Shown piece by piece: positions 1 through 9,082 of a stretch of 64,000 nt of DNA. Within the stretch, counting starts at the first letter, position 1. Every line of letters begins with the position of its first letter. This DNA is from Bifidobacterium asteroides (GTDB lineage: Bacteria; Actinomycetota; Actinomycetes; Actinomycetales; Bifidobacteriaceae). Location of the stretch: assembly GCF_003202695.1 (NCBI RefSeq), contig NZ_QGLL01000006.1:496001-560000 (forward strand), in the 5' to 3' direction. A model generated the notes under the pieces. The model saw nothing but the letters and a program-made list of their open reading frames with translations. It was not told the origin of the DNA and searched no databases. A program made the translations under genes and the position numbers.

Positions 1-356
1 TTGCGGTCGGTCTTCCTGGGCACATAGAGGGAGCAAAAATAGTCGATGTTCTCCTGCACGCTTAGTTCATTGAAGACAGCCACATTCTGTGGAACCACCC
101 CGATATGACTTTTAAGATCGTAGGAGGTCGAGGTCATCTCCTGCCCGAAAATCCGAACCGTCCCCGATTCAAAGCTGAGCAGGGCCAGTATGCAGTTGAT
201 GGCGGTTGATTTTCCTGAGCCATTGGGGCCGAGCAGTCCGAAAACCTCGCCTTGATTGACTTCCATATCGAAGTGGTCCAAGGCCACCATGTCACCGTAG
301 CGCTTCACCAGTGCGCCGACCTTCAAGGCAGGCTCTTGCTCACGTGAACTGTTCAT
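1..356 (-). CDS. ABC transporter ATP-binding protein (N-terminal part, runs off the window)
   Basis: The gene starts at an ATG on the minus strand at 356 and leaves the window at base 1, so only about 118 residues are visible. They contain a Walker A motif GPNGSGKST near residue 45 and a Q-loop region (VVPQNVAVFNELSVQEN) near residue 90, typical of DrrA/CcmA-type exporter ATPases. The signature motif and Walker B lie outside the window. It is divergent from a NarL-type sensor/regulator pair starting at 537. Such pairs often control a neighbouring exporter, so a link is likely but inferred. The substrate cannot be told. Confidence 0.9.
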   Translation of the reverse strand, partial: MNSSREQEPALKVGALVKRYGDMVALDHFDMEVNQGEVFGLLGPNGSGKSTAINCILALLSFESGTVRIFGQEMTSTSYDLKSHIGVVPQNVAVFNELSVQENIDYFCSLYVPRKTDR

Positions 357-536
357 GACTCCATCATCCCAGCTAGGACTGGCCCAACACCATGACAGTC
401 GTCATCAATATTGTGGATGCACAAATCAGAACTATGGCATTTGTCATGGGTGCCACTGCCTGCGGATAGACGCAGGAACGGGTAGTCCGCCAATTACTAT
501 TGGCAACAGTAAGAGCAGCAGGGCAAGGAGACATTC

Positions 537-1844
537 ATGGGCAGGATTGCTGGCTGGCTGGTCCTGCTTGGTCTGGGGACCTTATGCGGATCATGGTATG
601 GTTCAGGGGTTTCAGGAACCCTGATCGCCGGCCTCCTGGCCTCAGTAGCCGCAGGAGCCCTGTGCGAATGGATGCTGCCAGCGCCAGGTTCCATGTGGGG
701 TGGCGCTCTGGTGTCGCTTTTGGCAACGTTCATACCGGACTGGCTTTTCTTTTTCCCGGCCCTGGCCTTTGAGGCGGGAGTTGGATTCGGAGCCATGGTC
801 CCGGCAACCGGATCAGCCGGCATGAAAGACTCTCGGACCATGGCAGTCATTCTTCCAAGAAAGAAGAACCATGAGCCGGCCTGGCCCATGCTGCTCTTGA
901 CCCTGCTGCCGGCATTCTTTTGGCTGATACCTGCCGTCACCGACCTTGTATTGGTCAGAGGCCTCACCCGACGCTATGCCCTGCTGGCTTTGCTGACATC
1001 AGCACTGGCGCATGGCGGCGGACTCGCATGCGCCCGCCTGGCGGAGGCTAAGGAGCATGTATGGCAGATTGAAGACACCGAGCGCTACCGGATTCGCCAA
1101 CTGCACAGCCGTATCAACGACCTGGACGAGAAGAGAGCCCAGGCGACCCGGATGGCGCACTTAGCCGAGCGGACCAGGATCGCCCGAGATATTCATGACA
1201 ATGTGGGCCACCGGCTCACCCGTGCCATCATGCAGATCCAGGCTGGCCGGGTGGTTGCGCAGAGCAAAGGCGATCAGAGTACCGAGCAGATACTGGATGA
1301 TGTCGGCAAGACCTTGGACGAGGCCATGACCACAATACGTCGTTCGGTGCATGACTTGGAGGATGAGGGCACCGACTTCGCATCCCAAATGGAGGATGCC
1401 GGCTCCGAGGCTTCTATGGGGCAGCTGCAGGTCGATCTGAACAACGGCATTGAGGCAGCACCTGCACCCGTGTGTCGCTGTTTGGCCACCATTATTCGCG
1501 AGGCCCTTACCAATACGGTCCGCCATTCTTCAGCTCGGTCAGCACAGATTATTCTGCGTGACCTCCCGGCCTTCTGGCAATTGGTCGTGCAGGATGACGG
1601 CGGAATTCAGCAAGCGCAGCCCCACAGCTCGCACTTAACACCAAGCAATGAACGTAAGCATGGGTCAGAGCTCCGACGAGGCATGGGGCTGGCCGACATG
1701 GAGGCCAGGGCCAGGGCTTTGGGAGGCACAGCCAACAGCGGCCCCAACCAGCAAGGATGGAAGGTCTTCGTATCCTTGCCCAAGGAACCCTGGTCAGACC
1801 ACAGCGCAGCTGAGCATGTAAAGAATGGGCAGGTCATGGCATGA
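537..1844 (+). CDS. Sensor histidine kinase, NarL/LiaS type
   Basis: 435-residue membrane kinase. The first 165 residues hold several hydrophobic segments and no large extracellular domain, suggesting an intramembrane-sensing type. A short coiled region follows, then the HisKA_3 box RDIHDNVGHRL with the phospho-accepting histidine at residue 220. The ATPase domain has an N-box near residue 320 (REALTNTVRHS) and a G-box near 380 (GMGLADMEARA). The ATG at 537 is preceded by AAGGAG six bases upstream. The stop overlaps the start of the response regulator by four bases, so the two are translationally coupled. It probably responds to envelope stress or a compound exported by the divergent ABC system. 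The signal is unknown. Confidence 0.93.
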   Translation: MGRIAGWLVLLGLGTLCGSWYGSGVSGTLIAGLLASVAAGALCEWMLPAPGSMWGGALVSLLATFIPDWLFFFPALAFEAGVGFGAMVPATGSAGMKDSRTMAVILPRKKNHEPAWPMLLLTLLPAFFWLIPAVTDLVLVRGLTRRYALLALLTSALAHGGGLACARLAEAKEHVWQIEDTERYRIRQLHSRINDLDEKRAQATRMAHLAERTRIARDIHDNVGHRLTRAIMQIQAGRVVAQSKGDQSTEQILDDVGKTLDEAMTTIRRSVHDLEDEGTDFASQMEDAGSEASMGQLQVDLNNGIEAAPAPVCRCLATIIREALTNTVRHSSARSAQIILRDLPAFWQLVVQDDGGIQQAQPHSSHLTPSNERKHGSELRRGMGLADMEARARALGGTANSGPNQQGWKVFVSLPKEPWSDHSAAEHVKNGQVMA

Positions 1845-2494
1845 AAGTCGCTATCGCTGATGACGATCCGATCGTCTGCTCGTCCCTGTCAACGATTCTG
1901 ACCGCAACCGGCGCTGCAGACGTGCTCTGGACCGCCAATGACGGCCAGTCAGCCTTGGATTGTTTTCAGGCTCCCGGCGGGAGGCCTGACGTGCTGCTGC
2001 TCGATGTGCAGATGCCTGGCATGAATGGCCTGGAATCGGCAGAGCGCATCATCGCCATGGATTCAACTGCCCGCGTGCTTTTTCTGACGACCTTCGCGGA
2101 CAAGGACTATGTTTCCCGCGCCTTGGCCTTGGGAGCCAAGGGCTATGTGATCAAGCAGGACGTGGCTTCAGTGGTTCCGGCCCTTCAAGCCGTCATGGCA
2201 GGGCAGACGGTTCTTGGAGCTGAGGCTGTAGCTAATCTGTCAATTGTCAAGCAGGACGAGCAGACACAAAAGAACCCAGCTGAGCCTGTTCCCCGGCGCT
2301 TCCAAACTCTGACAGACCGCGAACGTGAAATCGTCACTCTGGTTGCCGACGGACTCGATAACCAGGCCATTGCCAGACGTCTCTACCTCAGCGAGGGCAC
2401 CGTTCGTAATCACATCTCCGCCATCCTGACCAAGACCAACCTGGCCAACCGCACCCAGTTGGCCGTGGAATGGCTCTCCTCGCATGAGTCGTGA
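1841..2494 (+). CDS. NarL/LuxR-family response regulator
   Basis: 217 residues: a receiver domain with the acidic pocket at residues 7-9 and phospho-acceptor Asp55 in LLLDVQMPG, then a LuxR-type helix-turn-helix from about residue 152 (LTDREREIVTLVADGLDNQ, then AIARRLYLSEGTVRNHI). It is the cognate partner of the kinase ending at 1844, with an ATGA overlap. Pairs of this kind usually activate an adjacent ABC exporter, here the divergent gene at the left edge. That target is inferred. Confidence 0.95.
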   Translation: MKVAIADDDPIVCSSLSTILTATGAADVLWTANDGQSALDCFQAPGGRPDVLLLDVQMPGMNGLESAERIIAMDSTARVLFLTTFADKDYVSRALALGAKGYVIKQDVASVVPALQAVMAGQTVLGAEAVANLSIVKQDEQTQKNPAEPVPRRFQTLTDREREIVTLVADGLDNQAIARRLYLSEGTVRNHISAILTKTNLANRTQLAVEWLSSHES

Positions 2495-2545
2495 GCATGC
2501 AGCTTCTGCGATCCGGCTTCTTGACTAGCGCCTGGTCTTGAACGT

Positions 2546-5101
2546 TCATAGCTTTTCGATTGGCGCCAAGCGCAGCATCAGCCTCTTTGTCCCCTCGGAG
2601 CCAAAGTCCACGGTCAGAACCGAATTGTGCCCCTTGTCCTGAATATCGACCACCTTGCCCAGGCCATACTGGTCATGGGCCACCCTGTCACCCAGGGAGA
2701 AGTCCTCTATGGACAGTCCGTTCGACTGAGGCTGGGCTGAGGCTTTGCCAGCGTGTGCGGATGACGACGAGCTCGCTGTGCTGCGCCTGGTCGTGACTTT
2801 TCCGTTTCTTGAGGAGAAACTGTCGGAAGACCAAGAACCGCCGCCTCTGCGGGAGCTGTAACCCGATGATCCGAACGACCGCGGCGAGGATGTCCGCGAG
2901 CGCCCATACCCATTGCGACCAGAGCTAAAGCCAAAACCGGATCCGCCGAGAGTCTGATGACCAAACGCACGGCCATCGCTTACATCCTCAAAGCCGCCGA
3001 ATTCGTCCTCGTCGTCCCCCAGGTCCCAGCCTGCGCGCATCCGCTCGCTTCCGGCCTGCCGACGTTTCCAGTCGATCAACTCGTCAGGGATGTCGTCCAG
3101 AAACTGGCTGGGCAGCATATCATTGACCTGCCCCCATTGGGAACGTACGGCCGCCCGGGTCAGGTAGAGTCGACGCTTGGCGCGGGTCACGCCCACGTAG
3201 GCCAGTCGGCGCTCCTCCTGCATCTCATCGGCATCCTCCAGGCAGCGGGAGTGAGGGAAGGTTCCTTGCTCCATGCCGGTCAGGAAGACCACCGGATACT
3301 CCAGACCCTTGGCTGTGTGCAGGGTCATCAGCGTCACCTTGCCCGAGTCGTCGCCCAGTCCTGGCAGCTGGTCCGAATCGGCCACCAGTGCCGTGGTCTC
3401 CAGGAAGCCAGCAAGCGTAGCGTCTGGCGTCTTCTGCTCGAACTCGGCGGCCACGGACTGCAACTGGCCAAGGTTCTCCAGCCGGGAGGCATCCTGGGGA
3501 TCCACCGACTTGCGAAGCTCGTCCAGCATGCCGGATTCCTCCAGCACCTTCTCAACGATCTGCGATGGCTTGGTACCGTGCTCTGCAGCAAAGTCGGTCA
3601 GGGAAGCAATCAGATCCCTGAAGGCCTTCATTCGCTTGACCATGAGCGTGGAAGCCCCGGGCACCTCCTCGATATGCTGCACCCCCTCCCAGAAGGAGAC
3701 ATGATGCAGATCCGCATAGGAGGTAGCCGCAGCCTCGGCGCGCGCGGCCAGGCCACGCTTAGGCACATTGAGTATCCTCCGCATGTTCACGTCATCCTGG
3801 GGGTTGGCGATGGCGTGCAGGTAGGCCAGGGCGTCCTTGATCTCCTTGCGCTCATAAAAGCGGGTCCCGCCCACCAGCTGATAAGGCAGGCCTGCGTTGA
3901 TCAGCCCCTCCTCCAAGGCACGGGACTGGGCGTTGGCCCGGTACATGATGGCCATGTCGGAGTATGGAATGCCCTCCTCGCTGCGCAGCCGGGCGATCTC
4001 GGTGGCGATCCAAGCAGCCTCCTGCTGTGCGTTGTCGGCGGCATAGCCCACGATGGGCTCCCCTTTGCCCAGTGCAGTCCAGAGCTTCTTGGGCTTGCGG
4101 CCCTCGTTCTTGACGATGATGGCATTGGCTGCGTCAAGAATGGTCTGGGTTGAGCGGTAGTTCTGCTCCAGGAGGATGGTCCGGGCTCCGGGGAAGTCCT
4201 TCTCGAAGTCCCTGATGTTGCTGATGTCGGCCCCTCGGAAGGCATAGATGGACTGGTCCGAATCCCCCACCACGGTGATCCAGGCCTGATCCTGCTTGTC
4301 GGCATCAGCACCGGCCAGCTCGCGCATGAGCACGTACTGGGCATGGTTGGTGTCCTGGTACTCGTCCACCAGCAGGTAGCGGAAGCGATGGTGGTAGTAC
4401 TGTGCCACCGTTGGGGACTGCTGGAGCAGCTGGACCGTGCGCACGATCAGATCGTCGAAATCGACGGCGTTGGCCTGAGCCAGCCGATGCTCGTACTCGG
4501 CGTAGACCACGGAGTAGAGCTCTTCCTCGTTGCCGAAACGGGCGGTGATCTGCTGGCCGCGCTGCCCAGGCCGGTAGTCGGGGGCGTACTCCTGCAGCTG
4601 CGTGCGCCAGTCCTGCAGGTTGTTCTTGTAATCAGATATATGGCTGAGAATGTTTCTGGGGGTGTAGCGTTTCAGATCGATGTCGAGATCCTTGCCGATC
4701 AGCTTGATCAGGCGCTCGGAATCGGCAGTGTCATAGATGGTGAAGCCTGATCCCAGCCCGATCTCCTTGCCATCCCGCCTCAGAATGCGCACGCAGGCCG
4801 AATGGAAGGTGGACACCCACATGCGGTCGGCTACGGGACCGATCAGCCTGCGCAGGCGTTCGCGCATCTCGGATGCCGCCTTATTCGTGAAGGTGATGGC
4901 CAGTATCTGGCTGGGCCAAGCGCCGAACTGGCTGAGGATCCAAGCGATCCTGCGGGTCAGCACCCTAGTCTTGCCCGAACCGGCCCCTGCCCCGATCAGC
5001 AGGGCCGGTCCCTGGTATTGAACCGCCTCGGCCTGACGATCGTTGAGCCCCTTGAGCAGCTCCTTAGCGCTGCGCTGGATCAAGTCCGGTTCCTCGTTCA
5101 C
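2546..5101 (-). CDS. pcrA: ATP-dependent DNA helicase PcrA/UvrD
   Basis: 851-residue SF1A helicase that unwinds DNA 3' to 5' in excision repair and removes proteins from DNA. Visible motifs: Walker A GAGAGSGKTR near residue 40, DEYQDT (Walker B), QNYRS, and the C-terminal motifs TAKGLEYPVVFLTG and VGVTRAKRRLYL. After the motor there is a low-complexity Ser/Gly/Arg stretch of roughly residues 700-780. It is followed by a small Tudor-like tail (GDRVAHDQYGLGKVV) that in PcrA/UvrD contacts RNA polymerase. The start is GTG at 5101 with AAGAGG upstream. No SOS box is seen before it. Confidence 0.96.
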   Translation of the reverse strand: MNEEPDLIQRSAKELLKGLNDRQAEAVQYQGPALLIGAGAGSGKTRVLTRRIAWILSQFGAWPSQILAITFTNKAASEMRERLRRLIGPVADRMWVSTFHSACVRILRRDGKEIGLGSGFTIYDTADSERLIKLIGKDLDIDLKRYTPRNILSHISDYKNNLQDWRTQLQEYAPDYRPGQRGQQITARFGNEEELYSVVYAEYEHRLAQANAVDFDDLIVRTVQLLQQSPTVAQYYHHRFRYLLVDEYQDTNHAQYVLMRELAGADADKQDQAWITVVGDSDQSIYAFRGADISNIRDFEKDFPGARTILLEQNYRSTQTILDAANAIIVKNEGRKPKKLWTALGKGEPIVGYAADNAQQEAAWIATEIARLRSEEGIPYSDMAIMYRANAQSRALEEGLINAGLPYQLVGGTRFYERKEIKDALAYLHAIANPQDDVNMRRILNVPKRGLAARAEAAATSYADLHHVSFWEGVQHIEEVPGASTLMVKRMKAFRDLIASLTDFAAEHGTKPSQIVEKVLEESGMLDELRKSVDPQDASRLENLGQLQSVAAEFEQKTPDATLAGFLETTALVADSDQLPGLGDDSGKVTLMTLHTAKGLEYPVVFLTGMEQGTFPHSRCLEDADEMQEERRLAYVGVTRAKRRLYLTRAAVRSQWGQVNDMLPSQFLDDIPDELIDWKRRQAGSERMRAGWDLGDDEDEFGGFEDVSDGRAFGHQTLGGSGFGFSSGRNGYGRSRTSSPRSFGSSGYSSRRGGGSWSSDSFSSRNGKVTTRRSTASSSSSAHAGKASAQPQSNGLSIEDFSLGDRVAHDQYGLGKVVDIQDKGHNSVLTVDFGSEGTKRLMLRLAPIEKL

Positions 5102-5235
5102 AAGCCACCTCTTGCCATCTGGTCTCGGTCACCGTCACAGGCCGGATGGCGCGCACCCGGCAAACAATTATTTCTACCACAATGCGGTGTCATCGACCCT
5201 GGCGCACAGATTTGCCGACTGACATAACGGCAGGC

Positions 5236-5277
5236 ATAAAAGACCCCGTCCGCTTTTGAGAGGGAAAGCGAACGGGG
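5236..5277 (-). terminator. Rho-independent terminator of the small repeat protein gene
   Basis: Arms CCCCGT and CGCTTT pair with AAAGCG and ACGGGG across one mismatch (5244-5277). Read on the minus strand the hairpin is followed by TCTTTTA. It lies 27 bases after the stop of the gene at 5305-5598. Confidence 0.8.
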
Positions 5278-5304
5278 ATGAGTCGGGAAGTCGAGATGAC
5301 CCAG

Positions 5305-5598
5305 TCAGTTGCGCATTTGGTCCTTGGCGTTGTTGACAGCCTCGGTGGCGCCCTGCTCAGCCTTGGCCTTGCCGACCTTGACATCGGCCTTGGCCTGGTC
5401 CATCTTGTCGGAGGCGGCGTCCTTGGCGTCGCCCATCTTGTCCTGGGCAGCGTCCTTGGCATCGCCCAGCTTGTCGGCAACGGCGTCCTTGGCATCGGAT
5501 GCCTTGTCCATAACCGTGTCCTTTACATCGCCTGCGACGTCGGAAATCTTCTCGCCGGCAGACTTCATGGCATCCTTTGCATCATCCAGAATCCCCAT
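5305..5598 (-). CDS. Small Lys/Asp/Ala-repeat protein (LEA/CsbD-like)
   Basis: 97 residues made almost entirely of a degenerate repeat around DKxxDAKDAAxDK, with no membrane segment and no cysteine. It is expected to be a highly charged amphipathic helix, like the LEA-type and CsbD/YtxH-type stress proteins. A longer open frame reaches 5718, but the ATG at 5598 has the strong ribosome site AAGGAGG just upstream and begins the typical MGILDDAKDAM, so the shorter form is preferred. It is monocistronic, with its own terminator downstream. A general-stress role is inferred from composition only. Confidence 0.85.
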   Translation of the reverse strand: MGILDDAKDAMKSAGEKISDVAGDVKDTVMDKASDAKDAVADKLGDAKDAAQDKMGDAKDAASDKMDQAKADVKVGKAKAEQGATEAVNNAKDQMRN

Positions 5599-5845
5599 AT
5601 GGTCCTCCTTAGGTCCTTTAACGCATCGCGACGATGCGTGACCATTGCGGTCGATTTTCACTGTAACAGTCAGGACCTTGAATCCTTGGATTGACGGGCT
5701 GACACGCCAGGAAGACACTCCAATCCGCTGGAGGTGAAACCTGGCGGATCAGGCCAGCCTGGCGACGGTCGCAGAACCGGGTTATGTTGGTTTCTATCCG
5801 TAGGGACCATAGGGGCCCCGCTTTCATGACGACAAGGACAATGAC

Positions 5846-6436
5846 ATGCAGGAACTTGAGGAGCGAATCCGCTGCCAGGGCACGGTCAAGCCTGGCAATG
5901 TACTCAAGGTGGACGCCTTCCTCAACCATCAGTGCGACGTGCGGCTCTTCGACCACATGGGCGCCGAATGGGCCCGCCTGTTCGCAGGTCACCGTATTGA
6001 CAAGATTCTCACCATCGAAGCATCCGGCATCGGCATCGCCTGCCTAGCCGCCCGCCACTTCGGCGACGTTCCGGTGGTCTTCGCCAAGAAGACCCAGTCC
6101 ATCAACCTTGACGGCGACCAGTACACGGCCCGGATATACTCCTTCACCAAGCAACGGGAGTATCCCGTCATCGTGGCCAAGCGCTTCCTCAATGAGGGCG
6201 AGCATGTGCTGATCCTTGACGACTTTCTAGCCAAGGGCAATGCCCTGCACGGTCTGATCGACATCTGCCATGACGCCAAGGTCATCGTAGAGGGCATCGG
6301 CATCGCCGTGGAGAAGGGCTTCCAGGAGGGCGGCCGTACCCTGCGCAAAGAGGGCTACAACCTCAAGTCCCTGGCCATCGTGGAAAGCATGGACCCGGAC
6401 CAGGGCACCATCGCCTTTGCTCAGAATCCAGCCTGA
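5846..6436 (+). CDS. xpt: Xanthine phosphoribosyltransferase
   Basis: 196 residues matching Xpt over full length. It starts MQELEERIR and has the conserved ASGIGIA loop near residue 60. The PRPP-binding motif is [14 protein letters not shown] near residue 120, and [14 protein letters not shown]-type sequence lies near 155. It converts xanthine and PRPP to XMP, which the GuaA made at 23754-25316 can turn into GMP. It stands alone between the repeat protein and the convergent dehydrogenase. No purine riboswitch could be recognised in the 240 bases before it. Confidence 0.94.
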   Translation: MQELEERIRCQGTVKPGNVLKVDAFLNHQCDVRLFDHMGAEWARLFAGHRIDKILTIEASGIGIACLAARHFGDVPVVFAKKTQSINLDGDQYTARIYSFTKQREYPVIVAKRFLNEGEHVLILDDFLAKGNALHGLIDICHDAKVIVEGIGIAVEKGFQEGGRTLRKEGYNLKSLAIVESMDPDQGTIAFAQNPA

Positions 6437-6474
6437 GTAGGTCGGCCCCGGTTCGGGTCGCTGCAATAAGAGGG

Positions 6475-7467
6475 TCAGTCCACCTGATGCTCGCTGATGC
6501 CGCCCTCCAAGACGGTCTTCACGTCGTTCAGGGAGATATTGACCATGGCAGTCACGGCGGCATCAGTGTAGAAGCCGATATGAGGCGAAACCTCGACGTT
6601 GGGCATAGCCTTGAGGATCTCCAGGGCCTGGTTATCGACCTTGGTCCCGCTCAGATCCTTTTCGAAGATGCCGGCCTCCCCCTCGATGGTGTCGATAGCG
6701 GCACCGGCGATGGACTTGGTCTGCAGGGCCTCAATCAGAGCCGGCGTGTCCACAATGGGACCGCGGGCCGCATTGATCAGGAAGGCCGAGGACTTCATGG
6801 CATCCAGGGCCTGCGCGTTGATCAGATGATGGGTGGTCTCGTCCAGTGGCGTATGGACGGTGACGATGTCGGCCCGCTTCAGAAGAGTAGGCAGATCCAC
6901 ATAATCCAGGGTGTCTGCCAGCTCAGGGCGGTGAACAGGATCGTCGGCAATCACAGTGGAGCCCAAGGCACGGAAGATCCTGGCCACGGCCGATCCGATC
7001 TTGCCGGCTCCGATGATCCCCACAGTCAGGTTGTGGATCTCGTGGGCCTGAAGCCCGTCCCAGGTATAGTCGTCCTTGGCCTCGCGAGCGCTGGCCTCCC
7101 CCAGATGCCGAACCAGACGCATGACCTGGGCCAGGACCAATTCCGAGACCGACCGGGGCGAGTAGGCAGGCACGTTGGTGACGACCAGCCCGTTATCCCG
7201 GGCAGCCTGCAGATTGACGATGTCATACCCAGTGATCCGCAGGGTCAGCTGCTTGAGTCCATATTCCTTGAGCCGCTGGTAGAGTTCTGGTTCGGACAGA
7301 GCAGCATGCTGCTGGATGACGATGCCGTCGTATCCCTTGATCATGTCCACGGTTTTCATTCCTAGATCGCGGTCGGTGGTATCCACCTGAACGTCATTGG
7401 CTTGGGCCCAGGCCTGAATGGCCTCCTGCTCGTCGGGGCGTACTGAATACATGAGAATACTGGTCAT
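6475..7467 (-). CDS. D-2-hydroxyacid dehydrogenase (D-lactate dehydrogenase family)
   Basis: 330 residues with the NAD-binding Rossmann motif VGIIGAGKIGSAVARIF near residue 150, the catalytic Arg in LINAARGPIVDTPAL near residue 235, and the His of SPHIGFYTD near 295. The N-terminus (MTSILMYSVRPDE, then ITGYDIVNLQAARDNGL) is that of LdhD/D-hydroxyisocaproate dehydrogenases. It reduces a 2-oxo acid to the D-2-hydroxy acid with NADH. It lies 73 bases downstream of, and on the same strand as, the class I aminotransferase. This suggests an operon that turns amino acids into 2-hydroxy acids. Whether pyruvate or an aryl-pyruvate is the real substrate cannot be decided here. Confidence 0.92.
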   Translation of the reverse strand: MTSILMYSVRPDEQEAIQAWAQANDVQVDTTDRDLGMKTVDMIKGYDGIVIQQHAALSEPELYQRLKEYGLKQLTLRITGYDIVNLQAARDNGLVVTNVPAYSPRSVSELVLAQVMRLVRHLGEASAREAKDDYTWDGLQAHEIHNLTVGIIGAGKIGSAVARIFRALGSTVIADDPVHRPELADTLDYVDLPTLLKRADIVTVHTPLDETTHHLINAQALDAMKSSAFLINAARGPIVDTPALIEALQTKSIAGAAIDTIEGEAGIFEKDLSGTKVDNQALEILKAMPNVEVSPHIGFYTDAAVTAMVNISLNDVKTVLEGGISEHQVD

Positions 7468-7540
7468 TTTTGCTTTTCCTTAATAACTGTCTTCATTGAT
7501 GGTTGTCAGATGATGATTAGCGAATGGATAGCCGGAGCAA

Positions 7541-8710
7541 TCAGCCACGATTTTCGCGCATATAGTCGCCAATTCGCTCCACGGCAGTGTGTAGATCCTC
7601 CATGGAGGCCGCATAGGAGATGCGGACGTAGCCTTCTCCCCCAGGTCCGAAGCTTGCTCCGGGGATTACCGCCACCTTGGCCTTTCGAGCCAGGTCGTAG
7701 ACGAAGCTCCAGCTGTCCCGCATGCCCTCCGGCAGCCGGGCGAAGATATAGAAGGCGCCCTTGGGATCAATGACATCCAGACCGACCTCGGGCAGGGCCT
7801 TGACCAGATAGTCCCGCCGCTTGCGATAGGCCTCGCGCATCGGATCCGTGTCATTCATGCCCTTGGTCAGAGCCTCCTGGGCCGCATACTGGGCGTTGGT
7901 GGTCACTGAAGTGATAGTGAACTCATTGACCTTGCCGATCTGGTCAATGACATCTGCGGGGCCAGCGGCGATGCCGACCCGCCATCCAGTCATGGCATGG
8001 GACTTGGAAACCCCGCTAAGAACGACCGTCTGCTCGGGCAGGATGGTGCCCATGGAGACATGAGTGCCCTGATAGGTCAGCTCGGCGTAGATCTCATCAC
8101 TGAGCACGAAGAAGCCGTGTTTGCGCGCCACCTGGGCCAGAGCTTCCAGATCCTCGCGGGCATAGGTCACGCCGGTGGGATTGGTTGGATAGTTGAGCAC
8201 TAGGGCCTTGACCGGGCCTTCACTGTTTTCGACGGCAGCCTCCAGCTTGTCAGGTTTGAGAATGAAATCGTCATCAGAGGTGTCGACGAAAACGGTCTTG
8301 GCGCCGCTCAGCTGAGCAATAGGAATGTAGAGCGGGAAGATAGGCGTGGGCAGAATGACCGTGTCGCCCGGGTTGATCATGGCGGTCAGACCCGAGAAGA
8401 TGCCTCCGGTGGCCCCGGCAGTAATCACCATTTGCGTGTTAGGGTCGTAGTCCAGCTCGTACTTGGCGCGAAGATAGTCGGCTGCTGCCTTACGAAGACT
8501 GGGCATGCCACGACTTTCGGTGTAATGACTCCGGTTGTCTTGGATGGCCTGGATGCCCGCCTGCTTGACGTGCTCGGGCGTAAAGAAGTCCGGCTCCCCA
8601 AGGGTCAGCTTCACGATGCCGTCGATTCCGGCGATCTCTTTGTTGAACCCGAGAATGTCACTCGGTGCCAGAGCTTTGACCCTGGCATTCATATGATCCG
8701 CCAATGTCAT
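7541..8710 (-). CDS. Class I PLP aminotransferase, AraT/PatA-like
   Basis: 389 residues from the ATG at 8710, which has AAAGGA nine bases upstream. An alternative ATG six codons earlier lacks one. Family features: LTLGEPDFFTPEHV, the NYPTNPTG motif with the cofactor-contacting Asn, and SGVSKSHAMTGWRVG containing the PLP lysine. The C-terminal Arg is in GEGYVRISYA. The N-terminus resembles lactic-acid-bacterial aromatic (AraT) and PatA aminotransferases, so aromatic amino acids are plausible donors. Family resemblance alone does not prove this. It is followed by the D-2-hydroxyacid dehydrogenase and preceded by a 15-codon aromatic leader ORF. Confidence 0.9.
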   Translation of the reverse strand: MTLADHMNARVKALAPSDILGFNKEIAGIDGIVKLTLGEPDFFTPEHVKQAGIQAIQDNRSHYTESRGMPSLRKAAADYLRAKYELDYDPNTQMVITAGATGGIFSGLTAMINPGDTVILPTPIFPLYIPIAQLSGAKTVFVDTSDDDFILKPDKLEAAVENSEGPVKALVLNYPTNPTGVTYAREDLEALAQVARKHGFFVLSDEIYAELTYQGTHVSMGTILPEQTVVLSGVSKSHAMTGWRVGIAAGPADVIDQIGKVNEFTITSVTTNAQYAAQEALTKGMNDTDPMREAYRKRRDYLVKALPEVGLDVIDPKGAFYIFARLPEGMRDSWSFVYDLARKAKVAVIPGASFGPGGEGYVRISYAASMEDLHTAVERIGDYMRENRG

Positions 8711-8859
8711 TGGCTTGTCCTTTCCCATGCGGTTACTGCAACCATTGTCGCTGGTGCTGCCCTACCGACTATGCGGTGACGATGCACGGGAAATGCTGTC
8801 GACGACTGCAGGGCCGGTGGGTTCCGATCCATGCAACCGTTCCTACAAGGCACGCGGCG

Positions 8860-8907
8860 TCACAGATCGAATCCGTGCCACCAATAGGTAAATCGTGTGC
8901 CCTGCAT
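8860..8907 (-). CDS. Putative 15-residue aromatic leader peptide
   Basis: A short ORF encodes MQGTRFTYWWHGFDL. Five of 15 residues are aromatic (Phe, Tyr, Trp, Trp, Phe) with a His next to the Trp pair. Its ATG has a near-perfect ribosome site, AGGAGG seven bases upstream, better than most real genes here. It ends 149 bases before the aminotransferase start on the same strand. That layout fits a leader peptide sensing charged tRNA-Phe/Tyr/Trp. I could not find a clear terminator/antiterminator pair or a T-run between it and the aminotransferase, so attenuation is inferred. Confidence 0.5.
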   Translation of the reverse strand: MQGTRFTYWWHGFDL

Positions 8908-8970
8908 GCTGAAACCTCCTGCGGAATCTACAATCAGCATTGTCACCAAGCGTACAGCGAAGTTTCGGCA

Positions 8971-9000
8971 ATCCTATGAACGCGACCATTATTTGACCAA
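8971..9000 (-). promoter_or_regulatory. Candidate promoter for the leader/aminotransferase operon
   Basis: Minus strand TTGGTC, 18 bases, TAGGAT. Transcription would begin roughly 50-60 bases before the leader ORF. Both boxes are imperfect. Confidence 0.35.
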
Positions 9001-9082
9001 TCGCTTCCATGCTCCTGACGCGACAGGCATCCAAAGAGCCTATGGCAGACGGCACAATTCAGTCGACTGCATATAGGGTCGC

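Noticed and set aside
2957-4153. Plus-strand open frame of 398 codons inside pcrA
   Set aside because: Antisense to the helicase gene; its composition is that of a reverse reading of GC-rich codons.
8710-8860. Classical attenuator (terminator/antiterminator) after the aromatic leader
   Set aside because: Only short stems were found, no stable hairpin with a T-run. I therefore report the leader without claiming a standard attenuator.
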